IMG/VR virus record: IMGVR_UViG_3300024262_006558
Span: 310,001-374,000 of that record
Reading direction: 5' to 3' (one strand)
DNA: 64,000 nucleotides
DNA from: a virus
In this document: piece after piece, positions 56,946 through 63,807 of the stretch
Layout of the letters: each line of letters opens with the position of its first letter
Numbering within the stretch: position 1 is the first letter of the stretch
Made by a program: the position numbers and the translations under genes
Notes under the pieces: model-generated
Databases searched by the model: none
Told to the model about the DNA's origin: nothing
What the model saw: only the letters and a program-made list of their open reading frames with translations

Positions 56946-57623
56946 TTAATATGCGCCAATATTGAATATGTATGCTACACGATCTAATTTTCCTTTGTTA
57001 CCATCTGATCCATGTATAGTCCCGCCTAAATGCATAGTAAACCCTCCAGCTTTAATGGGGAATGATATTGGGTCTCCAAAATTGCCAACTGCTTCTATTA
57101 TTCTATCTGGAGCATAAGGATCACCTGCCGCAACTATATGTTCAACCGTTTCGCGAAACCTTTTTGGAACATAATACAAACAACCAGTCTCCTCCGTTGT
57201 ATCAATCAATGGCACCCAAAATTGAAGGGTTCTATCTATTTTTGTTCCAGCATCAGTTGACGGTTCTTTAGAGTATGCAAAATCTTGATGTAAAGCCACT
57301 TTTGATGGTGACTCCGCACCTTTCACCACTAACATAGACCAGTTAAATGTTTCATCTAACCCAAACACCTCTTTATAAACTGCTAAGGCTTTATCTATAA
57401 TTTCATTTCCTTTAAAATACTCATCTACATCCTCAGGTCTCATTAATTGCTTATGAGTACCTCCTAATACTCTATCATTTTCTCCAAGCTTACTATCTCC
57501 AGACATTAAGTTGTGACAATGGTTTCTTAACTCTTCAAGAGCTTTATTACTAAAAGCTTCTTGAAGAACAGCAAAACCATGTTCAGGTATCCTAGAAGGG
57601 GAATATAATTCGTATTTATCCAT
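56946..57623 (-). CDS. Phytanoyl-CoA dioxygenase-like Fe(II)/2-oxoglutarate oxygenase
   Basis: PhyH-type jelly roll: iron ligands His-Asp in VALHQDFAYSKEP near residue 116, and a distal His in MHLGGTIHGSDGNKG with the 2-oxoglutarate Arg following in LDRVAYIFN. An aromatic-rich strand (LQFWVPLIDTTEETGCLYYV) is typical of the family. The substrate cannot be told from sequence; in phages such enzymes can modify bases or small molecules. It overlaps the P-loop kinase gene by eight bases. Confidence 0.78.
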   Translation of the reverse strand: MDKYELYSPSRIPEHGFAVLQEAFSNKALEELRNHCHNLMSGDSKLGENDRVLGGTHKQLMRPEDVDEYFKGNEIIDKALAVYKEVFGLDETFNWSMLVVKGAESPSKVALHQDFAYSKEPSTDAGTKIDRTLQFWVPLIDTTEETGCLYYVPKRFRETVEHIVAAGDPYAPDRIIEAVGNFGDPISFPIKAGGFTMHLGGTIHGSDGNKGKLDRVAYIFNIGAY

Positions 57624-58143
57624 TTAACATTTCAATTATTTGATCCGCTATCTTCTTAGCATTCTCTGGAGAGCTGGAAATCTTTGTAAATGTTACGTCA
57701 TTTTCTACTAATATGTTTTCAATATCCTTATCCAAATCTTTAGCCTCATCTTCATTTTGATATCTACCTGTTTGTTGATACTCATGTTCTCTAAACAGAA
57801 GTATATCAAAACTATTTAGCTTTTTATGTTCACTAATAGCTAAAGCTCTAAGCTCTTTGTTATTATCTGAATCATAAAGAATAGTATTCAACAAAGGAGA
57901 GTCACATATAACTACATCATTTTGTTTTAATAAACGAAATAATCTATGATGCTGTTTTCCAAATATATAAATCTGATTTGTAAGGGTTGTAAAACTCTCT
58001 TCATAAACTTTGTCTTTAGCATACTCTGGAGACTCTTCACATATAACCCCTTTATACTTTAACTCGGTAAATAACCTAGCTCTAAATGTTGATTTTCCAG
58101 CTCCTGGGCCACCGTAGATTTGCACGATTATAGCTTTTTTCAT
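57616..58143 (-). CDS. P-loop kinase, AAA_28/nucleoside-kinase-like
   Basis: Walker A IYGGPGAGKSTFRARLF (residues 9-25) followed by CEESPEYAKD, an acidic segment typical of NadR-type and phage AAA_28 kinases, and a Walker B-like DVVICDSPLLNTILY. The final LLFREHEYQQTGRYQNEDEA looks like a LID. Substrate unresolved: nucleoside, nucleotide or nicotinamide riboside are all possible, the last being attractive next to the NAD genes. Confidence 0.62.
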   Translation of the reverse strand: MKKAIIVQIYGGPGAGKSTFRARLFTELKYKGVICEESPEYAKDKVYEESFTTLTNQIYIFGKQHHRLFRLLKQNDVVICDSPLLNTILYDSDNNKELRALAISEHKKLNSFDILLFREHEYQQTGRYQNEDEAKDLDKDIENILVENDVTFTKISSSPENAKKIADQIIEMLNG

Positions 58144-58601
58144 TTTCTATTATTTTGATATATGTTATACAATCCTAACACTAAATATAAAACGCTAAAG
58201 AACAACATTGAATATCTCAAAACGTTATAAGTCAGTAATTTATTTTTACATGAAGCTCTCAACTCTACTAAATTATCTGCTTCTTTTATTTGTTCATCTC
58301 TCATTTTTACAAATACATCAAATCTTCCTGAGTATGAACCTTTGTGAAAAATAAATACACTCTGCTCATCTAAAGTCATAGATCTATACTCGTTTTGAAC
58401 CTGTATAGCTGAATCGGCAAAGCATTCCAACTCTTGTAACTCAGCATTTAAACTAGACATGTTATTAATTAATAGTTCAGATCTCACATCATAAGTCGTA
58501 ATATCTATTAATATATCACTTTTTTTAAACATTACAACGAAAAACAAAACTAAGAATAGGATAAGCGAAATATTCTTAATTATTATTATTTTTTTTTCCA
58601 T
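58140..58601 (-). CDS. Two-helix membrane protein with central coiled region, 153 aa
   Basis: N-terminal helix (ISLILFLVLFFVVMFKK), a roughly 85-residue extramembrane helical part (ITTYDVRSELLINNMSSLNA, then FVKMRDEQIKEADNLVELRA) and a C-terminal helix (YSMLFFSVLYLVLGLYNIY). The central part would lie on one side of the membrane. Unknown; spanin-like or sensor-like roles are guesses. Confidence 0.5.
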   Translation of the reverse strand: MEKKIIIIKNISLILFLVLFFVVMFKKSDILIDITTYDVRSELLINNMSSLNAELQELECFADSAIQVQNEYRSMTLDEQSVFIFHKGSYSGRFDVFVKMRDEQIKEADNLVELRASCKNKLLTYNVLRYSMLFFSVLYLVLGLYNIYQNNRK

Positions 58602-58605
58602 AATT

Positions 58606-59529
58606 TTATAATCCCATATGAGAGGTTATTGTTTTATTGTTAATAGATGTTGCCTTTTCACCAAGAGTATCTAACATTTTTTCTAGTGTAAGATCACAAT
58701 ACTCATCAATCCAATCGGCAATGAAATAAAGCTTAGTACTGTTTTGCATTACGCCAAAAAGTATTGGATCTTTCTCTATTTCCTTTTCAGCTTTCGTGCT
58801 ATCACTACCATTACCTAATGGATCATAATGCAAAATCACATAGTTGTCGAAGATGTTAAGATCATCCGCCTTCTTCTTCAAAGCAATTACATCAGAAGGG
58901 ATAACCCTAGTGAAATTCTTAATGAAATTCATTTTAAGATTAGCTGGCATGCCTACCTTCTTGTAGAAATCAATCACCTGCTTCTCCGTTACATATTTCT
59001 TTACCCCACCCTCTTTCAAAGCGCATTCATTAAGTATTGCCCCCAATTGATCTTTTAATTTCTCAGCTAAAGCAACTTGACCTAACTCTATGGCTTGCTC
59101 CATGTTTTTCACATAGCTTTTCTCAACCTCTTTTGAACCATCTATCTCCGCGAAGTTGCCTTTGACTCCGTCAAAGAATTGTTTAATATCAATAGTTGGA
59201 GCCTTTTTGAAATCTCCTTTTTGGAAATTAATACATCTCGTTATAAGGAAGTATTTCAACTTGTTTTTCCAAGTAGGTTGAATATCTCTAATGTTTCTGA
59301 AGAAGAACTTTAACTCTTGAGCTCTTGTTTGAGCTGGACCCTCTAAACCATTTTCTGTATTAACAAATGTCCAAGGGTTTGTGCCCGATATGTTAACCCT
59401 AGTATCTCCATCAAAGCTAACATTAGTTAATTCTGACGACTCATCATGCTCTTTTTTGAATTTTGGTAAATTAGTATCCGCATGGAAATTCTCAAACACT
59501 TCTAACCTTCTTAAACTTGTAGTTAACAT
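58606..59529 (-). CDS. Uncharacterised protein, 307 aa
   Basis: No family recognised. A Gly/Asn-rich N-terminal third (SFDGDTRVNISGTNPW, TENGLEGPAQTRAQEL) is followed by helical segments, then FTRVIPSDVIALKKKADDL, VILHYDPLGNGSDSTKAEK and a C-terminal KLYFIADWIDEYCDLTLEKM. It is soluble and lacks cysteine-metal or P-loop motifs. It could be a structural or assembly protein. Confidence 0.5.
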   Translation of the reverse strand: MLTTSLRRLEVFENFHADTNLPKFKKEHDESSELTNVSFDGDTRVNISGTNPWTFVNTENGLEGPAQTRAQELKFFFRNIRDIQPTWKNKLKYFLITRCINFQKGDFKKAPTIDIKQFFDGVKGNFAEIDGSKEVEKSYVKNMEQAIELGQVALAEKLKDQLGAILNECALKEGGVKKYVTEKQVIDFYKKVGMPANLKMNFIKNFTRVIPSDVIALKKKADDLNIFDNYVILHYDPLGNGSDSTKAEKEIEKDPILFGVMQNSTKLYFIADWIDEYCDLTLEKMLDTLGEKATSINNKTITSHMGL

Positions 59530-59533
59530 ATAA

Positions 59534-60010
59534 TTATTTTTGTTGTAATTTTTCTCTTGCTTCCATCCAAATCTTACCTAATATATTGTCACCTTTCCAA
59601 TATCCAGTCTGCTCATCTTTAGCTGCGCCCCAAAACTGATGCCTTCCTCCAATTCTGCTGGTTGTATCTTCCACAATCCATTTATCTTTTGTAAGTATCA
59701 AGCCGTCACGAAGCTCCTGATGGAACTTTAGCTTCAACTCTACACATAGCTTCATATTATCCACATCCTGCTCAGACATAGGCTTTATGGACATCTTACT
59801 AGTTTTCTCCATCGCCAACTCTTTAGCTAACATTGGATTGCTTACAAGACGTATTTTTTCCCTAATTACTTCATCGTCAAAACGGAGAGCTTGGAACAAA
59901 CCTTCAGTATGTTCCCAGCGTTTACCATCATGCTCGACAGGATATGGAGCCATGTTACTCATCCATCCGTATGGTAACTTAACTTTCGTAAATGCTATAA
60001 TTTCACTCAT
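59534..60010 (-). CDS. NADAR-family (YbiA-like) protein
   Basis: NADAR fold: FTKVKLPYGWMSNMAPYPVE, then KRWEHTEGLFQALRFDD with the conserved Glu in xEHxFQA position, VSNPMLAKELAM, and a C-terminal FWGAAKDEQTGYWKGDNILG. It is 158 aa, a single domain. Members act on ADP-ribose derivatives, and some remove ADP-ribose from guanine in DNA, countering DarT toxins. In this phage it may be an antidote to nucleic-acid ADP-ribosylation. It overlaps the next gene by four bases. Confidence 0.82.
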   Translation of the reverse strand: MSEIIAFTKVKLPYGWMSNMAPYPVEHDGKRWEHTEGLFQALRFDDEVIREKIRLVSNPMLAKELAMEKTSKMSIKPMSEQDVDNMKLCVELKLKFHQELRDGLILTKDKWIVEDTTSRIGGRHQFWGAAKDEQTGYWKGDNILGKIWMEAREKLQQK

Positions 60011-60399
60011 AGATAATAAGCCCTATGTCTTTTAAATTTAACTCTATCACGCATAATTTCTTTTACCAAATTAGCGTGACCCAACATGGACTCATCCCAT
60101 GTTTCATATCTTATCTGCAATTCATTCCATTTATGATCATCTGAAAATGTCATGGTTTCAAATATAAGTGGTTGATAATCTTCCTTTTGCATGTCTTCTT
60201 TTGAAGCTCCATAGAAATGATCGACTCCAAGAAATACTGTAGACATAAGAACTTCATTAGCTTTACCTTTATCGATGATTGTTGTTTTAACTCTTCTTTT
60301 AGAATCATCCCCAAAGAACTCGCCCCAAACTTGGACATCACTTTCCCTAACGGATTTCTTATCAACAAGTATATAATTTGTTAAGATTATAAAACTCAT
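60007..60399 (-). CDS. Conserved phage-type hypothetical protein, 130 aa
   Basis: Beta-rich protein with KTTIIDKGKANEVLMSTVFL, GVDHFYG, then QPLIFETMTFSDDHKWNEL and YETWDESMLGHANLV, a block order I recall from other phage proteins of unknown function. The C-terminus is basic. No enzymatic motif. It is co-translated with NADAR downstream and the CYTH gene upstream, sharing four-base overlaps. Confidence 0.55.
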   Translation of the reverse strand: MSFIILTNYILVDKKSVRESDVQVWGEFFGDDSKRRVKTTIIDKGKANEVLMSTVFLGVDHFYGASKEDMQKEDYQPLIFETMTFSDDHKWNELQIRYETWDESMLGHANLVKEIMRDRVKFKRHRAYYL

Positions 60400-60896
60400 T
60401 CCATAGAATCAGCTAAATTGTAGTTCTTAAACTCTTCAAATTCAGACACTTCCATTATGAGAACATCTTTTATAGATTGAGGCATCTCAAATTCTTGACT
60501 TTCTGATTCTAATTCTACCTCTACGGTTACAAGATCCATGTTCATGAATTTATCTATTTCCCATTTCAAACCTTGATGGTTCATAATGTATCTTAATTTG
60601 CCAATTCTTTTACTTGAAGCTCTAAATTGTTTAACGAATTCATCTTTAACAATATCTTCTTCAGCCTCATTGTTTACGATAGCTCCAGAACCCTCTCCTT
60701 CAACTGGAGTCTTAATAGTTGTATAGAAAGATTCTTCTCCTCCATGAGTTCTTTCAGCTCTATATCTAATGTGATTTTGAAGAACATCATCCCACACGTA
60801 GCACTGCTCTATAATTTTAGGAGGCTCCTGCATATCTAGCTTAGGCAAACCTCTTAGTAAAAACTTTCTTTCTATTTCTAAATTCTCTGTATGCAT
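60396..60896 (-). CDS. CYTH-domain protein (triphosphate tunnel metalloenzyme)
   Basis: The CYTH signature EIERKFLL (an ExExK motif) lies at residues 7-14 when the ATG at 60896 is used. I prefer that start because a terminator hairpin and a TATATTTG promoter box lie between it and the upstream ATG at 60938. Alternating Arg/Glu/Lys strands follow (HIRYRAERTHGGEE, KWEIDKFMN, VEVELESE), lining the tunnel. CYTH enzymes hydrolyse or cyclise triphosphates (thiamine triphosphate, ATP, RNA 5'-triphosphate). The substrate is undetermined. Confidence 0.78.
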   Translation of the reverse strand: MHTENLEIERKFLLRGLPKLDMQEPPKIIEQCYVWDDVLQNHIRYRAERTHGGEESFYTTIKTPVEGEGSGAIVNNEAEEDIVKDEFVKQFRASSKRIGKLRYIMNHQGLKWEIDKFMNMDLVTVEVELESESQEFEMPQSIKDVLIMEVSEFEEFKNYNLADSME

Positions 60897-60936
60897 GCTT
60901 AATTTCTTTGTCACAAATATAAAAAACTTTTGGGAC

Positions 60937-60961
60937 AAAAAAAAGGCCCGAAGGCCTTTTT
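60937..60961 (-). terminator. Strong terminator after the RNase H-like gene
   Basis: AAAAAGGCC / GGCCTTTTT hairpin with a four-base loop followed leftward by a run of eight T residues. Confidence 0.85.
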
Positions 60962-60984
60962 GTTAATTATATAACATTTACTGT

Positions 60985-61524
60985 TTATGTAGTACTTTTG
61001 TTAAGTGCATAATCGGCTGCACATGTAGCTGCGAAAGCATCTGGTTTTATCTTAACTCTATACCCTTCGCCTTTAAGCCAGTCAATAGTAGCTTTGTATA
61101 CTTTATAAGATTTATTCTCTTGGTAAACCTTTCTAACTCTACGTCCAGCTTGAGCATTGTAATCCAAATGTATTTCGCAAAGCTTATCATGCCCGCCCCT
61201 TGGGATAACTCCCTCAAGTTCAATCTCTAGCATATCAGCAATTTCTTTTGATAATTCCGCTTCTTTCCAAAGTCTAACAAAGTTATCTGTTATTCTTGGG
61301 AAACTCTGATCTATACGAACAATATGCACTCCAGCTCTTATGTCTTCATTATAAAGACAGATAGCTGTAATATAGGCAGTCTTAGTCCCTTGCTGATCAG
61401 AGTCAGTTCCGATATACACTTTATGTGTTGGGTTTTCCTTTAAGTATTCCCTTAAATACTCCCCAAGATCATTCATGCTTTTTCCTTTCCAAAGCGTGAA
61501 TGGGATTTTGCCTATGTTACTCAT
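60985..61524 (-). CDS. DUF458/YkuK-type predicted RNase H-like protein
   Basis: Begins with a strand-Asp motif VYIGTDSDQQG (compare TDSQ of DUF458), then HIVRIDQSFPRITDNFVRLW, EAELSKEIADML, HLDYNAQAGRR and a final VKIKPDAFAATCAADYAL, the KP-x-A-x-AA-x-AD signature of that family. It is thought to have an RNase H fold. No proven activity. It is the last gene before the small-protein array. Confidence 0.7.
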   Translation of the reverse strand: MSNIGKIPFTLWKGKSMNDLGEYLREYLKENPTHKVYIGTDSDQQGTKTAYITAICLYNEDIRAGVHIVRIDQSFPRITDNFVRLWKEAELSKEIADMLEIELEGVIPRGGHDKLCEIHLDYNAQAGRRVRKVYQENKSYKVYKATIDWLKGEGYRVKIKPDAFAATCAADYALNKSTT

Positions 61525-61572
61525 TTTACCTACATTTATTAAACTACTACTCTTGTATTGATATTACATATT

Positions 61573-61791
61573 TTATCTATCACTTCCTAATAAGCCACGT
61601 TGTAAAGTTCTCCATCCACCTTCTTCATAAATCTGAAGCGTTTGAAATGTTGAATTGAATAACATGATACCAGGTGTCGGTTGTGAAATGTTTTCCCTTT
61701 CTCTTTGTGTATAAATTTGAAAATTTATAGCTTTAACCTCCCTTACTTTAAAAGGCATATAAAACCTTTTACGAATTGTCTTGTGCGCCAT
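61573..61791 (-). CDS. IRKRFY-tagged small virion-like protein, 72 aa
   Basis: Starts MAHKTIRKRFYMPFK: the tag is preceded by five extra residues. The C-terminal half, GIMLFNSTFQTLQIYEEGGW, resembles the GxxxYNxxxxxLxxYxxxxW segment common in phage tail-fibre and capsid-decoration proteins. It overlaps the next array gene by 23 bases. It is the last gene of a leftward array of tagged proteins. Confidence 0.6.
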   Translation of the reverse strand: MAHKTIRKRFYMPFKVREVKAINFQIYTQRERENISQPTPGIMLFNSTFQTLQIYEEGGWRTLQRGLLGSDR

Positions 61792-61987
61792 TGTTATCTA
61801 TTATGTTTCCATAATAAATAGGATTCACTTCTGCAAGGGCGTATCTAGATCTCAAATTTACCTTTGAGCTAAATGAAGGATCACATATAACCTTCGTAGT
61901 ATTAACCATTATATATGGCATAAACACAAGCCCAGGCATACTTAGATCCACACACTTATTATACGCAAAGTAAAATCTCTTTCTCAT
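61769..61987 (-). CDS. MRKRFY-tagged small protein, 72 aa
   Basis: Begins MRKRFYFAYNKCVDLSMP. The remainder is beta-rich (LVFMPYIMVNTTKVICDP, LRSRYALAEVNPIYYGN). No other family seen. Its ATG overlaps the TAA of a 23-codon open stretch continuing the upstream gene, in the TAATG arrangement. Confidence 0.6.
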   Translation of the reverse strand: MRKRFYFAYNKCVDLSMPGLVFMPYIMVNTTKVICDPSFSSKVNLRSRYALAEVNPIYYGNIIDNNGAQDNS

Positions 61988-62058
61988 TACACTAAATTTG
62001 CTTGAGCCTCTAGTTCAGCCCAATAGTCTATGCCAAATGTTTCAGCATTATACCTGAT
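61987..62058 (-). other. In-frame 23-codon extension beyond a TAA of the upstream gene
   Basis: Directly after the stop of the 149-aa array gene (TAA at 62059-62061) the same frame stays open for 23 codons of coding-like sequence (RYNAETFGIDYWAELEAQA) and ends in a TAA that overlaps the next ATG. This suggests the stop at 62059 is a recent nonsense change or an assembly error, or that the two parts were one protein of about 173 residues. Confidence 0.5.
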
Positions 62059-62508
62059 TTAACTCGTGGTTTGCTCAACTCTACGAACTTCATCACCAAC
62101 CCTTACATTAGTAAAGAAAGTCATTGGTTCAGCAAATACATGATAAAACTTTTTAATAGTCCTCCCGTCTGCATGTGCCTTATGATCCAAGTCTCTTCTA
62201 ATTTTCCAAATATACCAAGGCTCATCTTCTGAACATGTATTTGAGGCTGAATAAACGAAGTCTAAATAATTCAAAATTCCTATAGGCCCATTCATAGGCC
62301 GTACTTCAACAAGTTCTTGAGCTAGCAGTGTAGAAACAGGTCTTCTAGCTACAATAGATCCCTCATCTCTTGACGAGCGTCCTTCTTGCAATTTTCTCAT
62401 ACTATACCATTCACTAATGGAACACTCTTTTTCTATAGGAACATACCAGTCTTCATCAATGAATAAATCTGGATAAACATTATATCCTACATAGAAATTC
62501 TTTCTCAC
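62059..62508 (-). CDS. MRKNFY-tagged protein, 149 aa, GTG start
   Basis: Reads from a GTG at 62508 as MRKNFYVGYNVYPDLFID, so it has the tag with Arg changed to Asn at position 4. The middle contains WYSMRKLQEGRSSRDEG and a Trp-rich EPWYIWKIRRDLDHKAH, then a beta-type end (PMTFFTNVRVGDEVRRV). Its stop may be premature, as the frame continues in coding style for 23 codons. It is the largest member of the array. Confidence 0.6.
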   Translation of the reverse strand: MRKNFYVGYNVYPDLFIDEDWYVPIEKECSISEWYSMRKLQEGRSSRDEGSIVARRPVSTLLAQELVEVRPMNGPIGILNYLDFVYSASNTCSEDEPWYIWKIRRDLDHKAHADGRTIKKFYHVFAEPMTFFTNVRVGDEVRRVEQTTS

Positions 62509-62555
62509 TATTATGCTTTTATTAAAACATAATGATAAATAATATAAAAATCAAA

Positions 62556-62777
62556 TTAAGACTTTGGTTTACAGAAGTGTTCTTCTCTAAAATTCATGTA
62601 TGTAGACATCATTACAGCATCACACATGTCAGTAAGATCATGGTTCTCTTTCAAGGCGTCTAACAGTCCTGTTTCAGACCATTTAGTTACTAAATGTTCA
62701 CGTTGAATTTGTAAAGTTCTACTACCCCACAATTCTTTTGGAGCTGGATTGTATGCATGATAAAAGTACTTCCTCAT
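62556..62777 (-). CDS. MRKYFY-tagged small protein, 73 aa
   Basis: Begins MRKYFYHAYNPAPKELWG. The rest is helical (LVTKWSETGLLDALKENHDL, TDMCDAVMMSTYMNF). Tag residues 1-10 closely match the next gene (MRKQFYHAYN). It has a 47-base gap downstream that carries nothing recognisable. Confidence 0.6.
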   Translation of the reverse strand: MRKYFYHAYNPAPKELWGSRTLQIQREHLVTKWSETGLLDALKENHDLTDMCDAVMMSTYMNFREEHFCKPKS

Positions 62778-62779
62778 TA

Positions 62780-63025
62780 TTATAAATTCAAATCTTCTAT
62801 ATTAATACCAAAACTGCTCAAATTAATTGTAGCTTTCATACGTTCTCTTGTTTGCTCATTGTTTGGTTCTCCAACAAACTGTTCCAAGGCTACCCTCATT
62901 TGTTCTTGAGCATCAACTCCAAACACATTAAAATTGCTATCTGGAAGATTTAGTTCAATGGGAAAACGTACAGACACACTTGGAAACTTGTATTTGTTAT
63001 ACGCATGGTAAAATTGCTTTCTCAT
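62780..63025 (-). CDS. MRKQFY-tagged small protein, 81 aa
   Basis: Begins MRKQFYHAYNKYKFPSVS. The C-terminal half is helical (FGVDAQEQMRVALEQFVGE, TRERMKATINLSSFG). It overlaps the upstream array gene as ATGA and is separated from the downstream array gene by two bases. Confidence 0.6.
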   Translation of the reverse strand: MRKQFYHAYNKYKFPSVSVRFPIELNLPDSNFNVFGVDAQEQMRVALEQFVGEPNNEQTRERMKATINLSSFGINIEDLNL

Positions 63026-63267
63026 ACTCTAGTCATCTTAAAAGGCATAATTTTAGACAGTTGCCTAAAAGAATCTGGAGCCCCTCTAAGAACTTTAAAT
63101 GTTGTGAAATCATTCTCACTTACAAGAGTGTCAGATATATCAACATTATATTTGTTACATATCTGCTCTATGCTAATCCCGCTGATCATAATTAAGTCCT
63201 GAACACTTTCAAGACTTATCTTCATTTTTATTTTATAAGGATGACCTATATAGAATCTCTTTCTCAT
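63022..63267 (-). CDS. MRKRFY-tagged small protein, 81 aa
   Basis: I start it at ATG 63267 (MRKRFYIGHPYKIKMKISLE); the upstream ATG at 63285 would add six residues inside the previous gene and hide the tag. The start overlaps the previous stop as ATGA. The rest contains SVQDLIMISGISIEQICNKY and a basic C-terminus, looking like a small HTH-type helix set. Function unknown. Confidence 0.6.
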   Translation of the reverse strand: MRKRFYIGHPYKIKMKISLESVQDLIMISGISIEQICNKYNVDISDTLVSENDFTTFKVLRGAPDSFRQLSKIMPFKMTRV

Positions 63268-63476
63268 GCTACAACTTGGACCCATCGTCCATTTAAATAA
63301 ATTTTAACAGAACCTTCATCCCTATCATAAATAGACTGACCATCAAATGGGCTTGCCACCTCTTCAGGTAAATAACCAGGTAAAGTATCTTCTATAATAA
63401 CTTGATGGTGTCTTTCTAACTCTTCTAAAGTTATAACTGCTTTAAGATTTCCGTTTAAATAGAAGCGTTTTCTCAT
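63264..63476 (-). CDS. MRKRFY-tagged virion-like small protein, 70 aa
   Basis: Begins MRKRFYLNGNLKAVITLE. The C-terminal part FDGQSIYDRDEGSVKIYLNG, then RWVQV, resembles the GxIxYxxDExxxxxYxNGxW segment common in phage tail and capsid-decoration proteins, as also seen in the gene at 61573. It overlaps the upstream 57-aa ORF by 35 bases and the downstream gene by four. Confidence 0.62.
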   Translation of the reverse strand: MRKRFYLNGNLKAVITLEELERHHQVIIEDTLPGYLPEEVASPFDGQSIYDRDEGSVKIYLNGRWVQVVA

Positions 63477-63615
63477 ATGCGTGTTCTCTCATTTCTTTTG
63501 CTAATAAATCACGTTTCTCTACACTTATTTCAATTCCATATTGAGACAACTGATCCCAAGGAACTCCCAATACTGTAAGCGCTGGCATATATGCAAAATA
63601 AAACTTCTTTCTCAT
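63442..63615 (-). CDS. MRKKFY-tagged small protein, 57 aa, too short for routine calling
   Basis: From ATG 63615: MRKKFYFAYMPALTVLGVPW, then DQLSQYGIEISVEKRDLLAK and a short basic end, stop at 63442. The tag is intact apart from Lys at position 4. It is the first array gene after the tRNA-Leu gene, whose 3' end lies three bases upstream of this ATG. Confidence 0.65.
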   Translation of the reverse strand: MRKKFYFAYMPALTVLGVPWDQLSQYGIEISVEKRDLLAKEMREHAYEKTLLFKRKS

Positions 63616-63617
63616 TG

Positions 63618-63701
63618 TACTCGAAGAGGGAGTCGAACCCTCATGCCCATAAGGGCGCTAGATCCTAAGTCTAGTGCGTCTACCAATTCCGCCATCCGAG
63701 C
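63618..63701 (-). tRNA. tRNA-Leu (anticodon UAG)
   Basis: Class II tRNA of 84 nt on the minus strand. The acceptor stem GCTCGGA pairs with TTCGAGT (with two G-U pairs), the anticodon stem CTAGA/TCTAG holds the loop CTTAGGA with anticodon TAG (reads CUA Leu), the variable arm is long (CGCCCTTATGGGC), and the T stem GAGGG/CCCTC holds TTCGACT. The CCA end is not encoded. It is adjacent to the MRKxFY array. Confidence 0.93.
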
Positions 63702-63752
63702 AAGTAAATAAATTTAAACTTTTTTTATGATATTATCAAATTATGCTAATAC

Positions 63753-63783
63753 AAAAAAGCGAAGACTCACGCCCTCGCTTTTA
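63753..63783. terminator. Terminator hairpin between tRNA-Leu and the edge gene
   Basis: AAAAGCGA / TCGCTTTT stem with a 12-base loop, T-rich on both sides. It lies 25 bases after the stop of the leftward gene at the window edge. Confidence 0.7.
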
Positions 63784-63807
63784 AACTACTATTATTTCAA
63801 AATGTGA

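Noticed and set aside
61987-62508. Genome-wide stop-codon recoding to explain the in-frame TAA
   Set aside because: TAA, TAG and TGA are all used as ordinary ends of genes in this window, so only this one stop is suspicious.
63022-63285. Longer start for the tagged gene (six extra residues)
   Set aside because: The internal ATG at 63267 gives the MRKRFY tag and an ATGA overlap with the upstream stop, matching other array genes.
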